Positions 14,321-24,700 of a stretch of DNA of 64,000 nt are shown in pieces. The position numbers and the translations under genes are program-made. How positions within the stretch are numbered: the stretch's first letter is position 1; every line of letters begins with the position of its first letter. Origin of the DNA: Anniella stebbinsi (taxonomy: Eukaryota; Chordata; Lepidosauria; Squamata; Anniellidae); NCBI GenBank assembly GCA_029215795.1, contig JARDYH010000007.1, forward strand, positions 66,580,763-66,644,762, read 5' to 3'. The notes under the pieces are model-generated. The model was not told the origin of the DNA and did not search any database. It saw nothing but the letters and a program-made list of their open reading frames with translations.

Positions 14321-15467
14321 TTCACCCCTCCCCCTCCTTTTTTAAAAAGAATATTGTAATATTAGAAACTGCAGCCTTAAAATAGGTAGCTACACCCGCG
14401 TTCTTTTTTCTTTGTCTGTTTTGTTGAAACTTATAATAATAAAAAAAGGTTTTTAAAAAAGTAGTATAAACCCGTCTCTCGTTTACGTTTAAACGTATTT
14501 TTACCATAAAACTTTTCCAAATTGTTTAGGGCTAATCTGTTGGTTGGATTTTTGTTTTGGGGGCTTTTTTTTTTTTTGTAAAACACTCAGGTTAGTCTTC
14601 TTTGCAGCAAAAAAAAACATGAAGTATTGTGGCCTCTTTAAAGTTAGCTACTTCATAATAATGAATCTGTAGTATAGCTTAGTCTCCCCTGAGAGCTTTG
14701 AAAAATAGGTTCCCCCTGCACTTAAATCCTGTGCTTCCTCCTGGAAATTCAGATGGAGCCCAAACGGAGTCTTCTGGCCAGCCACTGCCTATACAAACCT
14801 GCATAGCTCCTTTGATATATATCAGTATCGTGTTCTGGAAACTGCTGTGGTTATTTCTCCATTGGGATTCATGAAGGTGTAATAATGGATGCTTCATTAT
14901 TAACATTTTTTTTTGCCAGCAGTTTTACACTACACAAAGAAATGTATGCTTAGCTTCGAAATCCCTATTACAACACCTCTGTTTGGCCTTTCTTATAAGG
15001 TATTACACTAATCTGGATTTTGGAATTTTTCTTACCGTCAACACGGCTACCTTTTTTTTATTGTTGTTATGCTTAGCTTTCAGTCTTCTGCACACGTGTC
15101 TGGCTGTAATTGCCACTGAGCGTAGTGGACCTTACTTCTGAGTAAACATGGTTAGAAAAGTCATTTTTCACTTTCAGTTTCCTGTGCTCTCATTTACAAA
15201 GCAATAGAGATACAGGGTGGAAAAGGGCTGTGTGGGTGAGATTAATTTGTCTATGTCTGCTCAACAGTGGTTGTCTGAAACTGTCTTCAGTTGAATCTGC
15301 ACAGGAGCATTCTCTTCTAATGTTCCAATTCACACCACATAGAAAAAGGTCTTTGTAACCAAGTTGTCAAATGAGCATTAGGAGAATCGGTTGATTGGGG
15401 ACTCGGAGCTGTCTATAGCATTAGGAACAGGACATTATTTCTCCTTCACCGCTCACGCTTCCTTAGG
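14321..15467. other. Intergenic, AT-rich, nothing recognised
   Basis: Low-complexity T and A runs (14337-14345, 14568-14577, 15051-15060) and a scrap of the common repeat containing TTACTTCTGAGTAAACATGG (15132-15151). No gene. Confidence 0.5.
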
Positions 15468-15567
15468 GCAGCCTTCTCCAACTGGGTGTCACCCCTAGAC
15501 TGGCTGAGGATGCTGAGACTTGTAGTCCAACACATCTGGAGGACACCAAATTGGGGAAGGCTGCTAT
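15468..15567. repeat. Squamate-type palindromic hairpin repeat (family A)
   Basis: Inverted arms of the type CTCCAACTGGGTGTC... and ...GACACCAAATTGGGGAAGGC surround ACTTGTAGTCCAACACATCT. At least a dozen copies occur in this window (see the finding on family A). Confidence 0.65.
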
Positions 15568-15693
15568 ATTATCTCTATGCCATAGATTTTATGACATTAG
15601 AGCGGGGATTGACAACAGGCAGTCCTCCAAATGCTTTGGACTACAACTCCGATCAGTCTGAGCCGGTATAGCCAAAGGTGTAATAGTTGTAGG

Positions 15694-15870
15694 CCAAAAC
15701 GTCCGAATCAGGTCAGAAAAAAGGGAGAAACAACAAGTTCTTAGGATTCAAAAGATGTTTTATTTCAAAGCCTGACGCGTCAGGGCTTTGAAATAAAACA
15801 GCTTTTGCATCCTGAGAACGTATTTCTCCCTTTTGCCTGACCTGACTTGGATGTTCTCATTTTGGTTTTT
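15694..15870. repeat. Large near-perfect inverted repeat centred on ACGCGT
   Basis: The arms, about 80 bases each, mirror each other around 15777/15778. The central palindrome is TGACGCGTCA (15773-15782), flanked by matching GTTTTATTTCAAAGCC and GGCTTTGAAATAAAAC words and by AGGTCAG/CTGACCT near the outer ends. It interrupts a family A hairpin repeat. Its arms suggest a foldback transposable element. Confidence 0.7.
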
Positions 15871-15939
15871 CAAAATGTCTGGAGGGCCGCAGGTTGTCCA
15901 TCCCTGCATTAAAATGACACAGGATAGATGCAGGATCAG

Positions 15940-16045
15940 GCATGGGCTGGATCCCAAATGCACTTCTGATGAAGCAGAGAGTGTCCCTGAAAGCTTATGC
16001 CATACTAAATGTGTTAGCCTCTAAGGTACCACCAGGCTCTTTGTC
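15940..16045 (+). repeat. Common sauropsid interspersed repeat fragment
   Basis: Reads CACTTCTGATGAAGCAGAGA, then GAAAGCTTATGCC and TGTGTTAGCCTCTAAGGTACC, typical of an abundant repeat I recognise from reptile genomes but cannot name securely. A second piece occurs near 49435-49465. Confidence 0.5.
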
Positions 16046-16134
16046 CCTTTTCCTATTAGGAGGGCTTGTGTGACTGACATGTTCTCACAATTTGATACCC
16101 TGTTTGGGACCCAGAAGCAATTTCCTCCTGGCTC

Positions 16135-16262
16135 CGTGTTAGAAAAGGGAACCTCCTGCTTGTGGGTCCCTGGTCGACAGCTGGTTGGCCACTATGTGAA
16201 CAGAGTGCTGGACTAGATGGACCCTCGGTCTGATCCAGCAGGGCTCTTCTGATGTTCTTAAA
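16135..16262 (+). mobile_element. CR1-like LINE 3' end
   Basis: Contains GGACTAGATGGACCCTCGGT, CTGATCCAGCAGGGCTCTTC and a TGATGTTCTTA end, the 3' terminus of a CR1-type LINE also seen at 31735-31966 (+) and inverted at 23046. Confidence 0.7.
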
Positions 16263-16639
16263 AGGAGGATACTAGGTTGTAGGCCCTCCAACTTGTTCCC
16301 CATATATGCATCTCCCTCACTTTTAGATAGCTGATTAAAGGGTTGTTATCCTCCCGGCAGAGGATTCAAAATTTGCCCCTTTTCATTAAAATTGAGAGTG
16401 TGCATTCACTTGGTGTGGAATTTCACCATACCATACATGGGTCTGTAGGGAGGAACACCGGAGGAAAATAAATTTGACCTTACCAGTGTGCATCTATGGG
16501 TGGGGTGTGGCTGATCCCTGATGGTGAAAAGGTTACAGAGCACATGCTTTGGTGAGAGAGGTTACTATTTTATCAATGAGGCGGTGGAATCATGCATATT
16601 TACTGGTGAATCCTATAAATGGACGGATCTGTCCTGACC

Positions 16640-16710
16640 ATCCTTCTTCAACCTGGGGCCCTCCAGATGGGTTGGACTGCGATTCCTATCATCCCCAGCT
16701 GCCTTGGCAT
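16640..16710. repeat. Hairpin repeat family A, half copy
   Basis: CTCCAGATGGGTTGGACTGC followed by CATCCCCAGC, a single arm of the palindromic family. Confidence 0.55.
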
Positions 16711-16860
16711 ATGAAAGGTGTTGACGCATCAGAGACTGGAGAAGGGGCAAAACCAGTCCAAGGAAGAGGAGGATATTCCTTAAAACGGAATCGGTTGTAA
16801 AGGATTGGATTTCAGGCTTGAATCAAGGGTGTGATCATTCAGATAACTTGGGACCAACGA

Positions 16861-17430
16861 GCCAATGGAGTAGCTGCAGGGCGTGGCTATACAGATAAGG
16901 TGGAAGGACGGGCCAATGGCTTGAATCAACGGCTTGGACATGCAAATCGCGGAAAGTCCAGCCTGCAGCTTAAATTCGTGGGGGGGGGGGGGGGGGAAAC
17001 GGTTTATTATGCAAATGAAGCATGACAGGTGAGTCAATGGTTCGGATCCAGGGTGTGGCTATGTAGCTATTTTTTCCCCCCGCGAGCCAATGACTTGGCT
17101 CAAGGGTGTGGCCAAAGCGGAGAAACCAAGGCCGAAGAGCCAATGGTTTGGCTCCAGGGCGTGGCCATGCAAATACAGGATCTCAGGTAGGCCAATGTGT
17201 CTAGCTCTGAGCGCGGCCACACGAAGCCGATAGGGGGCGCGGCTTTGTAAATAAAGCGAAGGCGGGCAGGCCAATGGCTCGTCTCTAACAGGGATTATGC
17301 AAAACAGGAGTGCGGGAGAGGACCAATGGTTTGAATGGGAGGCGCGGCAATGCAGATAGCCAGGCCAATGAAGCGCCGGGTATACCAATCGGCTCCAGTG
17401 GGCTAGCCAATGGGCGCTGTTATGCAGATG
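16861..17430 (+). promoter_or_regulatory. Tandem CCAAT / GC-CACCC / octamer array upstream of DACT3
   Basis: Ten exact forward CCAAT boxes start at 16862, 16913, 17087, 17140, 17192, 17271, 17323, 17365, 17385 and 17407, plus a TCAAT variant at 17034. Neighbouring spacings are 51, 53, 53, 52, 79, 52, 42, 20 and 22 bp, so most units are about 52 bp. Many units continue, about 17 bp after CCAAT, with GGGCGTGGC or GGGTGTGGC (16879, 17051, 17104, 17157) and then ATGCAAAT or a close variant (16940, 17009, 17167, 17297). A run of 17 G interrupts the second unit. These words match consensus sites of NF-Y, Sp/KLF and POU factors. The array ends about 130 bp before the DACT3 start codon. Confidence 0.75.
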
Positions 17431-18720
17431 AGGCGGTGACAGCGCCTGAGCTGCAGCGGCCGGGGCGCATCGGCCGGGGCTCTTGCGCCGCTGCGCCTTC
17501 GTCCGAGCGGGAGACTCGCCAGCGCCGTTCGCGGCGCCCGCTCCTCCGCTCGCAGGATGATCCGGGCGTTCTCCTTCCCCGCCAGCCCCGAGCGGAGCCG
17601 GCTCCGCGGCTGGCTGGAAGGCACCTTGGCCGGCTTGTGCGAGCTGCATCTGCTGCGCGAGCGCCAGGAGCGGCGCGTCCGGCAGGCGCTGCGCATCGCC
17701 GCCGAGTCCCCCAGCCAGCCGGGCGATGGCGAGGCGGCAGGCGGCGGGGAGGCGGCTCCGGAGGACCAGCTGGTGAGTGAGGGGCGCAGAGGGAGCCGGT
17801 GCCATTGTCCGACCGGGCCGCAGGAGCCTTTCCCCCGCGCCGCCCTCCTCCTCCTCCTCTGTCTTGATCCGGAGCCAATTCGGAGTGGGGGGGCAGTGCT
17901 GGGTTCGGCGCAGCAGCTGCTGGGGAGGGGGCTTCGCAGGAGGGAAGGTCCGTCCGTGGGGAGCTTGAAAGTGGTGGGGGGGGGGGGGGAAGGAAAGCCG
18001 TGCAGTGATTCCCCCACCCCCGTGTATACTCGGCTTGGAGGACGCCCAGGAGGGGGGGGGGTCTTAAAGGCTGCGATCTTGCGCGCGTCTCCCTGAGAGT
18101 AAAAGGCCCCTTAAGACCCCCGGGGGGACTTCCTGCGGGTGGCTCTCTTTGGGCAAGGGGGGCGATCCTTCTGCAACGTGACTGGGGGTGTCGCGAAGGG
18201 CCCCTGGACCGTCTGCATTTCTTTGCCCTTCTCCAGACCCTTTGCATTTTCCGTCCAGGGCGCAAGCATTGGTTTTATTTGTTTATTTATTCCAGGGGGA
18301 AAGGGGCGGGGGATTTGAGCCCAGAGAGGCTGGGCTCAAAGGGTGGGAGGGTGCGGGGCCGGGCTGCGAGGCAGAGCCGCCGGGTTCGAGGGGCAATTTT
18401 CTCCATGGGGCTGGGGGCTTGCAAAAAATGTCGGAGGTGCGTGCGTGCCCCCTCCCCGCCCCAGCGTGGAAGAGGACCGCTCTCCGTCCTTGTCCCTCCG
18501 GGCTTGTGGGGCTTCGATTGGAGCCCACCTGGGAGGGAGGGCGAACTGGGGCCGCGTCTCCTCCCCCTTGCAAGACACGCTGCACCTCTCAGATCGTCGA
18601 CTTGGCGTCCCCCGGGCAGCGCAGGGCGGGGCGGGGCGGGTAGAGGAAGTTCTTGGACTCCCAAGAGGAGGGGGAGGCCAGGGGACAAGACTCGGACTCC
18701 TGGGTTCTCTCCCCGGACCT
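17210..18720. promoter_or_regulatory. CpG-rich region over DACT3 exon 1
   Basis: By eye, dense CpG and GC-rich sequence covers the end of the CCAAT array, the presumed 5' UTR (about 17430-17556), exon 1 and the first 900 bp of intron 1. This fits a CpG-island promoter. No convincing TATA box was found. Island limits were not computed. Confidence 0.65.
17557..17772 (+). CDS. DACT3: DACT3 coding exon 1
   Basis: 72 codons from MIRAFSFPASPER to EAAPEDQL, followed by donor GTGAGT. The Dapper N-terminal block and the start of the heptad-like region (CELHLLRERQERRVRQAL) are encoded here. It is very GC-rich and the Ala/Gly/Glu end is lineage-variable. Confidence 0.96.
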
Positions 18721-21700
18721 AGCAGAGCTGTGTGAGGGCGGATGGATTAAGGAAGGAGGCTGAGATCTGTTGGTTGCGGGCGCTTCCAACCCCAATTTCG
18801 CTTTGGGTGGGGAGGTGATATCCATACTCAAGAATGGGAGGACTTCAGGGTTTAATGAACTCATGGTTTGATCCAGCCCAAGTAGCTAATGTGCGGGTGC
18901 ACGCATGGGGGGGGGGGGATTGGAGTAACTTGTGGAACTCGGTGCCACAGGTTTTATAGACCAGGGATGCAGAAACACCAGCCCGTGGGCCAAATCTGGC
19001 CCAGGTTCAGTCTGGCCCTCCCAGGTTCTCCAAATGGGCGTGGCCCCTGCCCCTCCTCTCTCGCCACTGTTTGCTAGTTTCTCAGTTTTGTACATTTCCC
19101 CCCATTCTGAAAGGTTGCTATGCCTCCCCTAAGGCTCAGTTATTGGCAATAAGAGCTCTAAACTACAATATGCTGGTGGTTTTTTTGTACTCTGGCCCCG
19201 TCCCTTTGCTTTGGCCCTGCCCATCGCTGGAATGCACCATTCCCCAGCTGCTCCAGGACTGTATGCGGCCCACAGGCTGAAGGAGGTTCAACAACCCTGG
19301 TTTAGACTTTATGATCAGTTCAGAAAGGGTCCCTTTTCTAACATGCTGGCCTGTTATTTCCCTGCCCACCTGCTCACCCCACTGCCATCACCAGAGCAAT
19401 AAAGAGCTGAAAGTTTGCAGAAGAGTCTAGAGACCAGGACTATTGTCCTGAAATTTCAATGGAGCCCCCCACCCCCGCAATCCAGAGACAGAGGTTTCTC
19501 CATCCCAGGCATCAGGTCTCTGCGTACCTGCCTGGGACTAAGCAGGCGATGGTCCCCTCCTTCATGTCCAGCTCCGTATTGGCTCCTATTGGAATGGGAG
19601 AGCTGGTTTAGATGGACGCTAGCCGTGGTCTGATCCAGCTCTGCTAACTCCAGTAAACCAATGTTGACTCAGGCCTTGGAATCGCAAAACTGGGGGGGGG
19701 GGGGGGCTGGGAGAGGGAACTAGGGCCTCATCTACAAGAATTCGCCTTTACGCCTGGTTAGGCGATTATATGCATATTCGCAGAAGCACATTTACGCCTA
19801 ATATCTCTGTACGAGAGGCAGCGAAGTGCATTACTGGACAACCGAAATGCGATTTAAACTGTTGACATGCGGAGAATCGCTTGTTCACATAGTCAAAATG
19901 CGCTTTAACGGCTGGAGCAAAATAAAACTCGCTATTTAACGCGCATTCAATAATGTGCATAATCGGAGAGAAAACGCGCCTCTACGCCCGATTTGCGCTC
20001 CGTTCTTGTAGAGGTAAATTTTTTAATGCGCCTTGAAAGAGCTTTAAATGCCTCTTGTAGAGGCAGCCTGGGCTGTTATACTGAATTAAGCCATTTGGGA
20101 AGTACTTGTGAAACCTCAGATCCCCAGTTTGGACTACCAGAGGATTATCTGGATGACAACCGTACATGGGCTCGACACCAGTTTGGTCGCCAAGGCATTC
20201 TGGGAGTTGTAGTTTCCTAGGAGGCGGTGAGATTTCTCTATGTTTGATCCCCTGATGCCCCTCCACCCCTGGCAGAACGAGACTTCCTGTGATTCCCTGA
20301 GCAAGGGGAATAGCCGTGAAAGCAGCAGAAGTCTGTGGTAGGCATAGCGCACCATAACGTAGTGCATATATATACACCCCATAAATGATTAGAGCTAATC
20401 TTGTGATAGGAGGGTTTTCCTCTTGTCAAAAGGTATTTAGCCCAGACCCAAGCTGGGGCCTTTGCACTCTGTACTCCTGCTGTTCTTTATTTTGTGATGG
20501 CAAAGCAGCAGGTCTGCAAAGAGAGTTCTGAGAGCTGCATCACACCAGCGACCAAGTGCGCTCTTGCCATGCCTGGTGTGCGGATTTGCAGCACTGGACT
20601 CACATGATGCCGTGCCTGTCCTGCTGACACCCCGCCTCTTCCCCAGCCTTTCCTAGAATACTAGAAGTCTGGATTATTTCCCCTAAGCACATTTAAGACG
20701 CCCTTAAGCCTCCATGTAGTTTTAAAGGAACTGGGGGCTTGAATGGATTGCATCAGGTCCTGGCAGGGAAAAGCGATCTCTCCCAGCAGCCGGCTCCAAG
20801 CCTCAATATAATACCCAAACCTGGCATCCCAGGCTCGAAAGCGCTGCAGTTGTGACCCATTTTGGATCACCCTGCAGCCCAGGAGTGGTTCTAAGCCACC
20901 AGTTCAAGACCAATGCTGAATGTCTGTTGGCTTTATGGACCCAAATGGGCTCGCCATATTGGAGACTTTGTGGCTGAATGGAGACAGCGGGTCTCTCTCT
21001 CTCTCGTAATTCCCGTTCACTGAAGCTTAGCCAGGCATTGACTGATTTTAATAAAAGATTTTGCTCCATTTTCTAACTCTCTTTAAAAAAAACACCACAC
21101 CACCTGCCTGCTTTAATTAAAGTCTCCTGCACTGCTGTCAAATACCCAGCACACATGTTTTGGTGTGGGAATTAATGAAGTGAGCAGCAAACTGCCAATA
21201 AGATGCTTCTGCTTTGCGTATTGGGGTGTGTGGATTGGGACCACAGGAAGGCTGCATTTTGCCCCTGGACTGGAAATTATGCTACTAGTGGGGGTCTCCA
21301 GAGTAGCTGGAGATCTTTGCCAGACCTTGCTGGAAATGCCAGGAATTGAGTCCATCTGCATACAAAACAGGTACTCTACGAAGCCCTTCATCCCTTCATT
21401 CCACTGCCTGTTCTGCCCATTTTTATTTTTATTTTTTATCCATTTTGGCTTCAGGCCCTCTTTCGACACAGTTTCTTGGGCGCTGCCCAGCACAATGCCC
21501 TGATAGCATGGAGCCCCTTCTTTCCTGTGTGGAATATGCTCCTTCATTCATGCTGTGCGTTCACTTCCCTCACCAAAACGGCGCGGATTGTCAATATTCT
21601 ATCAACGATGTGCTCGCCCCGAGCAGTTGGAATGTTCGTGAACATTGCGTGACCGAAGCTTGGCCAATAGTGGGTGAGCAGGTGACACAGCCTATTACGA

Positions 21701-24700
21701 GCAGATGGCGGTTTGCGTACAGATATTACAGTATTTAACTAGAACTCCATTGTCCATGCACAATGAAAGCCTGTATGCTCGGTCTGTTGGGTAGCGTTAA
21801 AGACAAGCAACATTCTCTACTGTCCCTAGTAGTCAGTAGACACTTTTTTAAAAAAGTCACACTGCTTCTCATCTGGTACAGGATTGCTTCCCTCCCCCTC
21901 CCCCCTGCAAACCCACCCCCCTTTCAGTGGGAGATGGGACCCATCGTTGGAGTCTCCAGAGCATTTTGTGGGGCAGAACTGCAGGAATCGTCTGGGATTA
22001 ACCAAACCAGAACCAATAATTACCAAAGTGGACTTTGAGGTTTGCTTAGCAAGTGAAACGGGCGAGTGCCTGTGTGTTTATGATCTCCTTATAAAGAGAA
22101 GGTGAAACAGAGCCAAGGCGTGTGTCTGGCTGCCCACCCAGATGTCCACTGACCCGCTTTCCCCAAATCAATTGGCTCAACAGGCGTGTTTTCAGAACTA
22201 AAACAAATACCGTAATAACCTAGTTGTCTCCATGCTATAAGCAATTAAATGGCCCATTTTCACCCTGTACAAAAATGTAGCAGAATGTGATCCCCCATGC
22301 AGAGGTGCAACAGGCACACTCCTAGGGGTGAGGACTAATCTCAGACCCTTGAATCCTAGTTCTTCTCTATGGTGGAGCAAGAATTCTAAGGCCTTAACCT
22401 AGAGCTCAGATTAAGAGGGGAAAGGTGATGTTTGTGTGTTGGGGGTACATTGGTTAAATAGCCTTCTAAAAGTAGCAGCTGGTGGGGGAGTGAAGCTGTC
22501 ACAACATGTAAGGGGGGTCAGACCCTCTTTGCCCCTCCCCACCAGTAATTTGCTCATTGCCTTAATCCCAGGAGCCTGGCATTCCCCCCACCCCCTGCAT
22601 CCCAGACTTCCCTCTCGGCATTGACTCGCTGAGTCAAGACCCTGGTATGGAGATAGCTGTGCTGAGTCACCCGTCTCTGGCGATTTCCCCCCTTATCCCT
22701 GTGATTTTAGCAAAAGATGGGGGGGGTCATGTGCGTTTACCCTCCCAGAATCTCATGTCATCACTTCGCCCCTCCACACAGACCTGCCCTGACTCTGTGC
22801 TTCACAGTGATGACACACTCATGGCGGAGCTCTTTCTAAACAGAAGCAGCCGTCGTATAAATATGTCTGACTCTGGCGTTTAAATGTCTATTTTTGATGT
22901 TTGGGTTGCAAGTGGGGGTTGGGGGGGGGTGAGCCCTTGTGGATTGCCCAAAAACAGGACGAAAGAGGACGGCTATTTGCATAAAATATGCACATGCTAA
23001 TTTATATGTATAAATGCGAATTTAGAGATAATTACTAGAAATTAAATAGAAATACATAAGAGCACAAGAAGAGCCCTGTTGGATCAGACCAAGGGTCCAT
23101 CTAGTCCAGCACTCTGTTCTCACAGTGGCCGATCAGCTGTCGACCAGGAATCCACAAGCACAACACCATGCAATAGCACCTTCCCACCCATGTTCCCCAG
23201 CAACTGATGTACATAAGCATAGTGCCTCTGATCTTGGAGGTAGCACATAGGTATCTGGACTTTAGCCAACTCCCTTTGAAAGCCATCCAAATTGGTGGCC
23301 ATCCCTACATCTTGTGGTAGTGAATCCCATAGTTCCATTATGTGCTATGTGAAGAAGGACTTCCTTTGATCCATCCTGAGTCTCCCTCCAATCAGCTTCG
23401 TGGGATGACCTCAAGTTCTAGTACTATGAACGAGGGAGGAAAATGTCTCCCTGTCCACTTTCTCCACCCCAGGCATCATTTTGTACACCTCTATCAGGTC
23501 TCCCCTTCCTCACCTTTTCCCAAGCTAAACAATCCCAGCTGACGTCCCTTCCCTCATGGGGAGATGCTCCAGCCTGCAACCAGCCTGGAATTCCCCAGAT
23601 CCCCTCTGGATCCCTCTTTCAAAGTTAATGTTACATTGGCCACCCTCCAGTCCTCTGGTACAGAGGATGATCTTGGGGACACGTTGCTAATTTTCATTAG
23701 AAGATCAGCAGTTTCATATTTGAGTTCTTTGAGAACTCTAGGATGGATGCCACCTGGGGCCAGTGGTCTATTTGCTTTCAACATCTTGCCATTGTGTGGA
23801 AGACTGTGACCCATGTGCCTTGCTCAGTCCGCTGCTGATGGGCGAATTCAAGGCACAGCTCTTCCTTCTGATGGCTCTATCATGAAAACTGGACAGCCCT
23901 TCAGAATGGAGGCCTATTCTCCGTAAAAGAGGAGACGTGGCTGCCCTCCAAGCCTCTTGGAAGGGGTAGTGGTGGTCTCTTCTTATTTGCCGCTCCTTGT
24001 TTTTGCTACTCTGTAGAGTGCCCTGTATGTCAATGTGTCCTTTAAAGGTTGGGGGGGAGTGTGGAACCGTAGGCTGAAACTTGCTAAATAAACTTTACTC
24101 TGCCCATTTCTCTGTATTATCTTAGGAGTGTCACTTAACCTTCTGGCCCTTTCAGTGCACTGGGTCAGAAGTGGTTGGGAATGGCCAGGGGGAGCTGGCT
24201 GACAGCTTATAGAGGAAGGCCAGGTAAACACAATAAAGCAGGAGACGCTTGGCTCTAATGGAGGGGAAGTGAGATAAGTATGGATAGGTTGAGGGGGAGG
24301 GCATGGTAAATACTGAAAGTATGGCAGGCATTTGGAAGATGGGGCAGCTAACTAGGCAGGGTGGGGGAGTTGAAGGGGGTGGATGCAGTTGGGGCAGTGG
24401 TGGCTCCAGGTTTTTGAGGGCCCTCAGTGGGCCCTCACTGCCCTTGTCCCCAGCGGCTCTGGCTCCTCCTCTTCTTTCTCGTGATTGCTATACAGCTCGG
24501 GTTCAGGTTCTCTGAAAGACCGTATTCTCCCCTATGAGCCTGCCCGTGCTCTGAGATCTTCTGGGGAGGCCCTTCTCTCAGTCCCACCAACATCCCAGGC
24601 ACGCCTGATGGGTACGCGAGAGAGGGCCTTCTCGGTGGCTGCCCCAGGGCTCTGGAACTCCCTTCCTAAGGAAGCCAGACAAAACCTTTTTTATTCTGGC

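Noticed and set aside
16861..17430. CRISPR-like regularly spaced repeat array
   Set aside because: Vertebrate context; units are degenerate and contiguous, with no identical repeats or unique spacers. The shared words are eukaryotic promoter motifs.
17059..18265. Long minus-strand frames over DACT3 exon 1 as a divergent gene
   Set aside because: They are Arg/Pro/Ala-rich frames expected in CpG-rich DNA and lack any familiar domain.
19721..20073. 8-bp target duplication for the CpG-rich element
   Set aside because: Flanks GAGGGAAC and the bases after the right end do not match; the exact terminus is uncertain.
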